Shown one piece after another: positions 1 through 6,285 of a stretch of DNA of 10,000 nt. The translations under genes and the position numbers were made by a program. The notes under the pieces are model-generated. The model was not told where the DNA came from. It did no database searches and saw only the letters and a program-made list of their open reading frames with translations. This stretch comes from Hyphomonadaceae bacterium UBA2389 (lineage in GTDB: Bacteria > Pseudomonadota > Alphaproteobacteria > Caulobacterales > Aquidulcibacteraceae). The stretch lies in contig DDSN01000141.1 in NCBI GenBank assembly GCA_002343395.1, forward strand, positions 1-10,000. Direction: 5' to 3'. Numbering within the stretch: the stretch's first letter is position 1; the number at the start of each line of letters is the position of its first letter.

Positions 1-912
1 ATTTCGATCGTGCTGGCCGGCGCGCAATGGGCGCTGGCGCAGGAGGCGCCGCTCGCGCCCTTTTTCCGCAAAGTGCTGTTCGTCTCGTTCTTCGCCTTCC
101 TCATCAACAATTGGAATTTTCTGGCCACCGCCATCAATCAATCGGGCGCCATGCTCGGTCTGCGCGCCGGGGGCGGCGGGCTCACCATGGCGGAACTGCA
201 CAATCCTGGCCGTGTCGGCCAGATCGGCGTCGAACTCTTCGGCCGCACGGCGGCGCTTGCCGAAGGCATGAACATCATCACCGATTTCTTCGCGATGATG
301 ACGATCTTCCTCGCCGCGTTCTTTGTCATGATCGGTTTCTTCGTGTTGGCGCTGCAGCTCTTCGTGGTGCTGATCGCGTTCAAGCTCGGCTCTCTGGTCG
401 CGTTCGTTGCTTTGCCCTGGGGCGTGTTCAACGGGACGGCCTGGGTGGCGGAACGGCCAATTGGCTGGGTGGTCGGTTCGGCCATGCGTCTCTTTGTTTT
501 GGCCTTCGTCGCTTCGGTCTCGATCACGTTCGTCAATACACTGCCCGCCGCGTTTACCCTCGACTCTGGCGGCGTGCTCAACGTGCTCTTGTTCGGCGCG
601 ACAGTGCTCGCGCTTTCGTGGTTCGCGCCCATTCTCGCGAGCGAGGTGGTGCAGGGTCAGCCGCATCTGGCAGGGCCGGCAGTCGCCGGCGGCGCCGCGG
701 TCACGACCGTGCTCGGCTACGCGGGTGGGCGGGCGGTCATTTCTGGCGCGACAAGTCTCGCAAGCGCGGGTGCGCGCATGATCGGCGGAAAATCCGGCGG
801 CCGGCGCTTTTCGGGCGGCGCCCAGGGCGCCGCGCGTCCCGCCATCGATTATGCCGGCATGAAGCCGCCGCCGCCGCCGTCAACGCCGCCATCTGGAGGA
901 AGCAAGACATGA
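1..912 (+). CDS. trbL: TrbL, inner-membrane channel protein of P-type conjugative T4SS (5' partial)
   Basis: This is a polytopic inner-membrane component (VirB6-like) of the mating-pair formation channel that moves the relaxase-DNA complex. The reading frame is open to the left edge, so the true start lies outside the window. Hydrophobic segments are visible around the VLFVSFFAFL stretch, a long double segment from FFAMMTIFL to LVAFVALPWG, a segment at MRLFVLAFVASVSITF, and one at VLLFGATVLALSW. After the last one comes a Gly/Ala-rich tail that ends in a run of five prolines (MKPPPPPSTPP), the usual low-complexity cytoplasmic or periplasmic end of TrbL proteins. The stop codon overlaps the trbF start (ATGA). 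The call rests on this topology and on its position directly before trbF-trbG-trbI, which is the standard trb order. Confidence 0.9.
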   Translation: MSIVLAGAQWALAQEAPLAPFFRKVLFVSFFAFLINNWNFLATAINQSGAMLGLRAGGGGLTMAELHNPGRVGQIGVELFGRTAALAEGMNIITDFFAMMTIFLAAFFVMIGFFVLALQLFVVLIAFKLGSLVAFVALPWGVFNGTAWVAERPIGWVVGSAMRLFVLAFVASVSITFVNTLPAAFTLDSGGVLNVLLFGATVLALSWFAPILASEVVQGQPHLAGPAVAGGAAVTTVLGYAGGRAVISGATSLASAGARMIGGKSGGRRFSGGAQGAARPAIDYAGMKPPPPPSTPPSGGSKT

Positions 913-1592
913 GGACGCCGTTCACGGCGCCGGCGCAGTCCTATGCCGGCGACGAACCCGACAGCCCCTACAGGCGCGCGCGCCAGGAATGGGACCGGCG
1001 CATGGGCGCGGCTGTCATCTCCGCGCGCGCCTGGCGGTTGATGGCGATGGCGGGACTTCTCTTGTCCGCAGGTCTTGCGCTCGCGCTGACGATCGTGGCG
1101 CTGCAGAGCCGCACGTTTGTGCATGTCGTCGAAGTCTCGCCCGAAGGCCAGGTCCTGAATGTGCGCGCCGCCAGCGGCGAGTGGCGCGCGAGCGAGGCGC
1201 AGACCGCTTATCATCTTGGCCGCTTCGTGCGTCTCGTTCGCGCGCTGCCGACCGATGGCGTGGTGCTGCGCGAGAACTGGCTGGAGGCCTACAAATTCCT
1301 GACACCGCCGGCCGCCGCGCAGTTGACCGAGATCGCACGCGCGGACGATCCGTTCCTGAGCCTGGGGCGCGTCGGGCGCACCGTGCATATCCGCTCCATC
1401 ATCCAGCGTTCCGACCGATCCTGGGAAGTGTCCTGGATCGAACGCGAGACCAATGCGACGGGCTCGCCCGATGGCGACGCCTATAGCGGCGTCTTCACCG
1501 TCACGACGCGCCGCCCGCGCACCGCCGATGAGATCGCCAGCAATCCGCTCGGACTTCTCATTTCTGAATTCAGCTGGAGCCGGGTGCGATGA
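909..1592 (+). CDS. trbF: TrbF, VirB8-like conjugal transfer protein
   Basis: This is a bitopic inner-membrane protein of the conjugative T4SS, equivalent to VirB8, which helps assemble the core and inner-membrane complex. It has 227 residues, a usual TrbF length. The N-terminus carries the family-typical cytoplasmic stretch YRRARQEWDRRMG (about residues 21-33). One transmembrane helix follows at about 43-65, then a periplasmic NTF2-like domain that includes YHLGRFVRLVRALPTD and the ENWLEAYKFLTP region. A SWIERE strand and a final LGLLISEFSWSRV segment close the domain. The start is the ATG at 909, which overlaps the trbL stop. Longer readings of this frame run into trbL and are shadows. The stop overlaps the next start (ATGA), so translation is probably coupled. 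Confidence 0.93.
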   Translation: MRTPFTAPAQSYAGDEPDSPYRRARQEWDRRMGAAVISARAWRLMAMAGLLLSAGLALALTIVALQSRTFVHVVEVSPEGQVLNVRAASGEWRASEAQTAYHLGRFVRLVRALPTDGVVLRENWLEAYKFLTPPAAAQLTEIARADDPFLSLGRVGRTVHIRSIIQRSDRSWEVSWIERETNATGSPDGDAYSGVFTVTTRRPRTADEIASNPLGLLISEFSWSRVR

Positions 1593-2479
1593 CTCGTTTC
1601 TTGCTCGCGAGCCTTTCGCTGGCGCTGCTGCTGGCGCCGCCAACGGCCATGGCGCAGGACATAGGCGCTGATCAATGTCCCGCTTTGAGCGCCGTCGCGG
1701 TCGAGGCGCCGCAATCGCGTCGCGGCCGGCGCGAGCCCACGCCCACCGAATTGCTCGCCCGCGCCAATGAAGCGGCGCGCCAACGCCCGGAAACGACAAG
1801 CTTCACGCAGGCGCGTCAGATCTACACCTATGCGCCTGGCGCCATTTATGAACTCTACACGAGCCCGAGCTTCATCTCGGCCATTCTGCTTGAGCCTGGC
1901 GAAAGCCTGGGCGATGTCGCCGCTGGGGACACGTTGCGCTGGATGGTTCAGGAGACGACCGCAGAAACCGGGATCGATGGGCGCACCATTGTGCTAGTGA
2001 AGCCGCAGACGACGGGCCTTCGCACCAATATCGTCCTGGTCACCGACAGGCGCACCTACACGATCGAAGCGATCGCGCAGGCAGGCTCGGCCTATTCCGC
2101 GCAGATCGCCTGGTGTTATCCGGTTGAAGAAGAGGCGCGAATGGCGAGCGTCGATCAACTCCATTTCGGCTATCGCGTCCGCGCCGTGCGCGGCGGCAGA
2201 CCGAACTGGATGCCGACGCGGGTATTCGACGACGGGCGGCGCACCTGGATTGAAATGCCCGAAGCGGTCGCATCGAGCGATCTGCCGCCGCTTTTCGTCA
2301 TCACCGGCGAGGGCGCCGAACTCGTGAATTATCGCGTGCAGGGTCAGCGTTACATGGTCGACCGCGTCTTCGATGTGGCGGAGCTGCGTCTTGGCACGCG
2401 CGCGCCGACCATCGTACGCATCGAACGCGAAACCGCACTGCCGCAACGCCGGTCCGGGCGTCTCGGAGGACGGCCGTGA
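1589..2479 (+). CDS. trbG: TrbG, VirB9-like outer-membrane core component
   Basis: This is a periplasmic or outer-membrane-associated subunit of the T4SS core complex, equivalent to VirB9, which partners with TrbI. It has 296 residues. A clear signal peptide (MTRFLLASLSLALLLAPPTAMA) is followed by a plausible cleavage after Ala22. The N-terminal VirB9 domain shows the typical YELYTSPSFISAILLEPGE segment and a GDTLRW motif. The C-terminal domain shows NWMPTRVFDDGRRTWIEMP, PPLFV and NYRVQGQRYMVDRVF, all characteristic of the TrbG/VirB9 family. The ATG at 1589 overlaps the trbF stop. The stop overlaps the GTG of trbI. Confidence 0.95.
   Translation: MTRFLLASLSLALLLAPPTAMAQDIGADQCPALSAVAVEAPQSRRGRREPTPTELLARANEAARQRPETTSFTQARQIYTYAPGAIYELYTSPSFISAILLEPGESLGDVAAGDTLRWMVQETTAETGIDGRTIVLVKPQTTGLRTNIVLVTDRRTYTIEAIAQAGSAYSAQIAWCYPVEEEARMASVDQLHFGYRVRAVRGGRPNWMPTRVFDDGRRTWIEMPEAVASSDLPPLFVITGEGAELVNYRVQGQRYMVDRVFDVAELRLGTRAPTIVRIERETALPQRRSGRLGGRP
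2465..2470 (+). promoter_or_regulatory. Ribosome binding site for trbI
   Basis: GGAGGA lies five bases before the GTG at 2476. This strong Shine-Dalgarno sequence inside the end of trbG fixes the choice of a GTG start for trbI. Confidence 0.75.
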
Positions 2480-3576
2480 GCGCAGCTTACGAGACGCCAG
2501 AGCCTGCGCCCGATCTCTCGATCCGCGCGCGCCCGCCGAGCCCGCGCCGGCTGTCGCGCAAGGTGCTGATGGCTGGCGCAATCATCGCCGCCTCCATCGT
2601 CACGCTCGCGCTCTTCATCGGATTGAGCGAGCGCCCCGAGCGGGAGGTGCGCCAGGCCGACGCGCAAGCGGCGGCGGGCGGTCCGCCGGAATCGATCCGC
2701 AACGCATCCGGTCAGTATGAAGCGGGCGATCTGCCGCGCGCTGAACTCGACGCGCCCCGCGACATGCTCTGGGGCGAGAACGGTCCGCCACAAGCCGCCG
2801 CGCTTGACCCGCCGGCCGATGAAGCATGGTCTGGTCCGCCTGGCGGCGGCGCCGCTGCAAGCGCGCGTGAGGCGCCGCCCGATCCGCAGGCTTTGGCGCG
2901 TGCCTCGCCGATCATCTTCGACGGCCGCAATCGCGCCACGGCGTCGGCGGCTGCCGATGAGGGAGAAGCGCGTCTCGATGCACGGCTGATGCCGCCGCGC
3001 TCGCGCTATGAATTGATGGCGGGCGCGGTGATACCGGCCGCTCTTATTACTGAACTCAATTCGGAACAGCCGGGCCGCGCCATCGCCCAGGTCACGGCCA
3101 ACGTCTATGATAGCGTCTCAGGCGCGCATTTGCTGATCCCGCAGGGAGCACGGCTCATCGGGACGTATGACGCCGATACGTCCTACGGCGAACGCCGGCT
3201 CGTTCTGGTCTGGAACCGTCTCATCTTTCCCAATGGCTGGAGCATTTCCCTGCGCGGTATGGAGGGGACCGATCCGACCGGCGCCGCGGGCCTGCGCGAC
3301 CGCGTCGACAATCATCTGGATCGTCTCGCAGGCGCCATCGGGCTTTCCGCCATCATCAGCGTGATCGCCGACAATGCGGAGGACGATGACGAAAGCTCGT
3401 TCGCGCAAAGTGTCGGCGATGCAGCGGCGTCCGAAGCGGCCCGCACCGGCGGCCGCATCGTCGATCGCGAATTGAGTGTGAGACCGACGATCCGAATCCG
3501 CGCTGGCGGTTCGGTGCGCTTGCTGGTGACGCGCGACATCGAGCTGCGTCCTTACCGGGAAGATCGAAGACGATGA
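2476..3576 (+). CDS. trbI: TrbI, VirB10-like conjugal transfer protein
   Basis: This is the VirB10-type subunit that spans from the inner membrane to the outer-membrane core and links ATP hydrolysis to channel opening. It has 366 residues. A short cytoplasmic N-terminus (proline- and arginine-rich) is followed by a single transmembrane helix at about residues 31-50. A long Ala/Pro/Gly-rich periplasmic linker leads to the conserved VirB10 C-terminal domain from about residue 170. That domain includes YELMAGAVIPAAL, a NVYDSVSG..LLIPQGARLIGTYD block, LVWNRLIFPNGWSI, and an RVDNHLDRLAGAIGLSAI helix that matches the antenna region. The end (RIRAGGSVRLLVTRDIEL) is also typical. The GTG start at 2476 overlaps the trbG stop and has a strong ribosome binding site. 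Confidence 0.95.
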   Translation: MSAAYETPEPAPDLSIRARPPSPRRLSRKVLMAGAIIAASIVTLALFIGLSERPEREVRQADAQAAAGGPPESIRNASGQYEAGDLPRAELDAPRDMLWGENGPPQAAALDPPADEAWSGPPGGGAAASAREAPPDPQALARASPIIFDGRNRATASAAADEGEARLDARLMPPRSRYELMAGAVIPAALITELNSEQPGRAIAQVTANVYDSVSGAHLLIPQGARLIGTYDADTSYGERRLVLVWNRLIFPNGWSISLRGMEGTDPTGAAGLRDRVDNHLDRLAGAIGLSAIISVIADNAEDDDESSFAQSVGDAAASEAARTGGRIVDRELSVRPTIRIRAGGSVRLLVTRDIELRPYREDRRR

Positions 3577-3890
3577 AGGCGCCGCCGGATCTTGTGCCGC
3601 AGAAGGTGGTGGCGGACGATTTGTGCGTGAGCCTCGCCACGCTCTGGCGCGCACGGCGCAGCAACCTTCCGGGCTTTCCCGCCCCGGTCATCCTCCGCAA
3701 CATGGTGTTCTGGAGGAAGGCCGATCTCGGCAAGCTTGAGGACGCGCTGATGCAGTTTGCAGGGCGCGGCACGTTCGAGCAGGAGCGGCAACGCTCCAAA
3801 CGCATCGCCGCCCTGGCGAAGGCGCGTCCTCAGCCCAAACGTATCAAACGCGCGCGCCGCCCGGACGAACGCCAGCGGGATCTCTTCTGA
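3573..3890 (+). CDS. AlpA-like helix-turn-helix protein at the end of the trb operon
   Basis: This is a 105-residue putative DNA-binding protein. The first 60 residues follow the AlpA/excisionase-type winged-helix pattern: LVPQKVVADDLCVSLATLWRARR (recognition helix-turn-helix), then NLPGFPAPVIL, then a VFWRKADLGKLEDAL closing segment. The remainder is a strongly basic tail ending in RPDERQRDLF. Known: such proteins act as transcriptional regulators or as recombination directionality factors for tyrosine integrases. Inferred: it could regulate the transfer operon or assist excision of the element, whose integrase lies about 3.5 kb away. The start ATG overlaps the trbI stop, so it is co-translated with the conjugation genes. 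The trbI-adjacent slot in related operons is often another small protein, so this may be an element-specific addition. Confidence 0.78.
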   Translation: MKAPPDLVPQKVVADDLCVSLATLWRARRSNLPGFPAPVILRNMVFWRKADLGKLEDALMQFAGRGTFEQERQRSKRIAALAKARPQPKRIKRARRPDERQRDLF

Positions 3891-3908
3891 CCAAGCAATG
3901 CTCCCATG

Positions 3909-3942
3909 TTCGACCTCGGCCCGAGCAGGGCGCGAGGTCGAA
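3909..3942. repeat. Long inverted repeat, hairpin 1 of the intergenic cluster
   Basis: A perfect 10-base inverted repeat (TTCGACCTCG at 3909-3918, CGAGGTCGAA at 3933-3942) is extended inward by GCCC/GGGC (3919-3922, 3928-3931) around a GAGCA loop, with one bulged base. It starts 19 bases after the stop of the AlpA-like gene. Neither strand has a convincing T-run after it. It could be a Rho-independent-like transcription end, an RNA-stabilising 3' structure or a protein-binding site. Confidence 0.7.
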
Positions 3943-3949
3943 TGAAGAA

Positions 3950-3970
3950 GGGACGTGGCTCCCACGTCCC
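3950..3970 (-). terminator. Probable terminator for the minus-strand nuclease operon
   Basis: A perfect 9-base stem (GGGACGTGG/CCACGTCCC) encloses a three-base loop. Read on the minus strand it is followed by TTCTTCATT, a T-rich though imperfect tract, about 100 bases after the stop of the nuclease fusion gene. The plus strand has no T-run after it. I therefore favour termination of the minus-strand transcript. It may work together with the neighbouring repeats as a two-way terminator between convergent genes. Confidence 0.55.
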
Positions 3971-4002
3971 GACAAGCTCAGCGCCGCCATCGCGCACAGC
4001 CG

Positions 4003-4039
4003 GCGTCAAGGGCGTGAGAGCGACAGCGTCCCTTGACGC
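4003..4039. repeat. Inverted repeat, hairpin 3 of the intergenic cluster
   Basis: Perfect 10-base arms GCGTCAAGGG (4003-4012) and CCCTTGACGC (4030-4039) are separated by 17 bases. The repeat lies about 30 bases downstream of the nuclease fusion gene's stop codon on the minus strand. The long loop makes a classic terminator less likely. A protein-binding dyad or a longer folded RNA is possible. Confidence 0.6.
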
Positions 4040-4068
4040 GGGCGAGCACGATGGCACGCGTTACGGTC

Positions 4069-5346
4069 TCACGATCGTTCCGCATTGAGCGCAGTCAGCG
4101 CCTGAGCCACGCGCTCGCACAGGCCCGAATATGAAACCGGATCAGCGAGCGCGGCCACACCCGAGAGCGCCAGTGTCTTTTGTGCGGGTAAAGTGTTTTC
4201 CAACACCACATAGAATTGCCATTGCGTGGGCTCGCGGTGATCGGCGGTGGAATCCGCCACCGGGTGATACGCGAACACATAAATGTCGGCGTTGCGTCCA
4301 ACGCCATCCACCCATGCCGCGCCATCGACATATTCACCCGTGCGTGGGGCGATGTCGAACGAGGCTTTGCTCACGCGTCCTGACGAAGCATTCCAGGTTT
4401 GCAGCGCGGCGGATTGTTTTACCTCCAGCCGTGCGCCCGCCTGATGACGAAAGTCGCATGACGCGTAGTCCGCAGCGCACCATGTCCAGTCCGGTTCCAG
4501 CGCTTCGGCAACGATGATTTCAGCGAGCATCGAACGCTGCACATTGGTGACGAGAGGCTTGCCGAAGGCCGCGTCCGCGGCGCGCGCGACGATTTCTTCC
4601 TTGGTTTTGGCAGTTACCCGTTTTTGCGAGGGTTCGCCGACCGCAACGACCATGCCGCTGTGATCAGAGAGCGTGGGTTTGTCGGCGGGCCAGGCGGCAA
4701 CGATTGTGGTCTTGTCCTTCCACGTCGAGGGCAGGGCGATGTGATCGATCGGCGGATAGGGCAGCCATCCCGTGGGAAATACTTCGGGCGCTGTCGCACA
4801 AAAGAGATCGCAGTTTTCGAGGCCGCTTCGCAGCGCGGCGATGCCAACGTTGGTCCCGTAATACGCGCCTGTGCCGAGATCGGTGTTGTAATCGCCGGCG
4901 ATGCAGAGTGCCGCATCGGCATGAAGGTCGCGCAGTTTGAGCCATTCGGCGCATTGCTCCGCGATGACGCGATGGTGCTCCGACCAATCGAACTTTTCTC
5001 TGTCACCCTTCCACGGCAAGACCGTGCCATAGACGAGCATGGTTGCGTCGGCGCCCAGATCGAGCAGTGCGGCGACGGTTCGCTCGCGATCAGCTTCCGG
5101 CAAGTCCACTTGCCGTAAAATCGGATAACGACTCCAGATCGAGACCCACCGGCTGCCCGGGCGAATGCCCGACCAATTCTTCGGGCGTGGCAGAGAATGC
5201 GCGGCGAACTCACACCCCTCTGGGGCAAGCGCATCATGGGTCTCGGTCAGCACCCAGATGTCCGCTGGGGTCTCGGCGAGTTTCGCGCGCAGCGCGTCGA
5301 GCCGCGTCTCGTATGCGTACTCAACATTCCAAGTGCCGATCCGCAT
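4069..5346 (-). CDS. Two-domain nuclease: EEP-family domain fused to a PD-(D/E)xK-like domain
   Basis: This 425-residue protein has two apparent nuclease domains. Residues 1-235 form an endonuclease/exonuclease/phosphatase (EEP, DNase I-like) fold with all expected active-site motifs: TWNV (Asn7), LTETHD (Glu35), GDYNT (Asp152, Asn154), IDHI (Asp201, His202) and LSDHSG (Asp228, His229). Known EEP enzymes cut phosphodiester or phosphate-ester bonds in a metal-dependent way. Residues about 245-425 contain a helix (MLAEIIVAEAL) followed by CDFRHQAGARLEVKQSA. There Asp298 and the E308-V-K310 triplet match the D...ExK layout of restriction-type nucleases. A conserved-looking NADIYVFAYHP...QWQFYVVLENTLP region follows. 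I chose the ATG at 5346, where MRIGTWNV begins exactly at the first EEP strand. An upstream in-frame extension to 5415 overlaps the preceding small gene and looks non-coding. The gene follows that small ORF by 10 bases. Substrate is unknown. A defence effector is an inference from location beside AbiE on a mobile element. Confidence 0.85.
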   Translation of the reverse strand: MRIGTWNVEYAYETRLDALRAKLAETPADIWVLTETHDALAPEGCEFAAHSLPRPKNWSGIRPGSRWVSIWSRYPILRQVDLPEADRERTVAALLDLGADATMLVYGTVLPWKGDREKFDWSEHHRVIAEQCAEWLKLRDLHADAALCIAGDYNTDLGTGAYYGTNVGIAALRSGLENCDLFCATAPEVFPTGWLPYPPIDHIALPSTWKDKTTIVAAWPADKPTLSDHSGMVVAVGEPSQKRVTAKTKEEIVARAADAAFGKPLVTNVQRSMLAEIIVAEALEPDWTWCAADYASCDFRHQAGARLEVKQSAALQTWNASSGRVSKASFDIAPRTGEYVDGAAWVDGVGRNADIYVFAYHPVADSTADHREPTQWQFYVVLENTLPAQKTLALSGVAALADPVSYSGLCERVAQALTALNAERS

Positions 5347-5356
5347 GTGGCGCGCC

Positions 5357-5587
5357 TTAGCTGTGATCTTCCGGAATCCAGGGCGATCGAAAGGTCTCGA
5401 AATCCGCTGGCTCAAGATTCATTTCCGCCGCGCGGTCCAGTGTCGTCAACGCAGCTTGGATCGCTTTATGGTCGGGGCCCCATTTCGGACGGCAGGCGGC
5501 CAGCATACGTTCCAGCCGCCATCGATACGGGCGGAGGCTTTCAAAGTGCTGGGTTGCGAAACGGAGCATGACATGGTTGTTCCGCAT
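5357..5587 (-). CDS. Small hypothetical protein upstream of the nuclease fusion
   Basis: This is a 76-residue reading frame that I do not recognise. It ends with TAA 10 bases before the ATG of the nuclease fusion, so the two are probably one transcript. The protein is mixed-charge and probably mostly helical, with an aromatic/basic stretch (HFESLRPYRWRLERMLAACRPKWG) and a helical HKAIQAALTTLDRAAEMN segment before an acidic end (WIPEDHS). It has no signal peptide or membrane segment. I chose the ATG at 5587, which has GGAA shortly before it. A GTG at 5656 would extend it by 23 residues but has no ribosome binding site and falls inside the dyad beside abiEi. An ATG at 5569 is another option. 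It might be a regulator or inhibitor of the nuclease, but nothing in the sequence proves that. Confidence 0.5.
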   Translation of the reverse strand: MRNNHVMLRFATQHFESLRPYRWRLERMLAACRPKWGPDHKAIQAALTTLDRAAEMNLEPADFETFRSPWIPEDHS

Positions 5588-5624
5588 TCGTTCCGGGCAC
5601 GTCAAGCCCGCCGTTCTCGCAAAA

Positions 5625-5670
5625 GTTACAAAGTCTAGGTACTTGAACGGGACCACCTAGGAAATGTAAC
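5625..5670. promoter_or_regulatory. Long dyad before abiEi, probable AbiEi operator
   Basis: Two matched half-sites occur in mirror order: GTTACA (5625-5630) and CTAGGT (5635-5640) on the left, ACCTAG (5655-5660) and TGTAAC (5665-5670) on the right. Each half has a four-base gap and the centre is 14 bases. The right arm ends directly at the abiEi ATG and covers its ribosome binding site. Known: AbiEi antitoxins repress their own operon by binding inverted repeats in the promoter. Inferred: this is that operator, and because it lies in the gap to the divergent nuclease operon it may control both. No confident -35/-10 pair could be assigned on either strand. Confidence 0.7.
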
Positions 5671-6285
5671 ATGAGGTCCATGCCCACGCTGAGCCACCGC
5701 GACCGAGCCCTCAACCTCGCCCGCCGGCAGGGCGTTGTGCGCACGCGCGAGTTCGACGCCATCGGCGTGCCGCGTGTCTATCTGCGCCGCCTGCAAGAGG
5801 ATGGGCTGCTGGTCCAGCCTTCGCGCGGCCTCTACCAACTCGCCGACGCCGATCTTTCCGTAGCCCATAGTCTCGCCGAAGCGTCGAAAGCTGCGCCGAG
5901 CGGCGTCATTGGCCTCCTGTCGGCGCTGCAATTTCACGAACTGACGACCCAGACGCCGCGCGTTGTCTGGATGCTGATGCCGTCAAAGGCGTGGGCGCCG
6001 ACCAAGCCGCCGGTCAAACTCAAGATCATCCGAGCAAGCGGGGCGGCTCTGACAATGGGGATTAAACATCATCGCATCGACGGCGTATCGGTGCCGATCA
6101 CCACGCCGGCCAAAACCGTGGCCGACTGCTTCAAGCATCGCTCGAAAGTAGGGCTCGATGTAGCCATCGAGGCGCTGCGAGACGCCCTTAGAACCAAACG
6201 CGCCACCGCCGATGATATCTGGCGCGCCGCGACCGCCGATCGCGTCGTCACCGTGATGCGTCCCTACCTTGAGAACATGCCATGA
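5671..6285 (+). CDS. abiEi: AbiEi-family antitoxin and repressor (type IV toxin-antitoxin)
   Basis: This 204-residue protein has the usual AbiEi size and layout. Residues about 5-55 form the N-terminal winged helix-turn-helix, with RALNLARRQGVVRTREFDAIGVPRVYLRRL and the GLLVQPSRGLYQL wing. This is followed by the antitoxin domain with GVIGLLSALQFHELT, a VWMLMP strand, a GIKHHRIDGVSVPITTPAKTVADCFKHRSKVGLDVAIEAL core and a closing helix. Known: AbiEi neutralises AbiEii without direct complex formation and represses the operon. The start ATG at 5671 has AGGA eight bases before it. A second in-frame ATG at 5680 has a worse spacing. The stop overlaps the abiEii start (ATGA), giving coupled translation of antitoxin then toxin. 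Confidence 0.92.
   Translation: MRSMPTLSHRDRALNLARRQGVVRTREFDAIGVPRVYLRRLQEDGLLVQPSRGLYQLADADLSVAHSLAEASKAAPSGVIGLLSALQFHELTTQTPRVVWMLMPSKAWAPTKPPVKLKIIRASGAALTMGIKHHRIDGVSVPITTPAKTVADCFKHRSKVGLDVAIEALRDALRTKRATADDIWRAATADRVVTVMRPYLENMP

Noticed and set aside
27..908. Upstream part of the trbF frame that would make a 521-residue protein
   Set aside because: This part lies out of frame within trbL, is Arg-rich and has no recognisable domain. TrbF begins at the overlapping ATG at 909.
849..1799. 316-codon minus-strand frame opposite trbF and trbG
   Set aside because: It is an antisense shadow of two well-supported genes. The product is Arg/Ala-rich with no family pattern, as expected for GC-rich DNA.
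4614..5237. 207-codon minus-strand frame inside the nuclease fusion gene
   Set aside because: It is an alternative frame of the nuclease gene. The EEP motifs are all in the other frame.
5347..5415. N-terminal extension of the nuclease fusion to 5415
   Set aside because: The extra 23 residues are basic, match no EEP start and overlap the preceding ORF. The EEP fold starts at the ATG at 5346.
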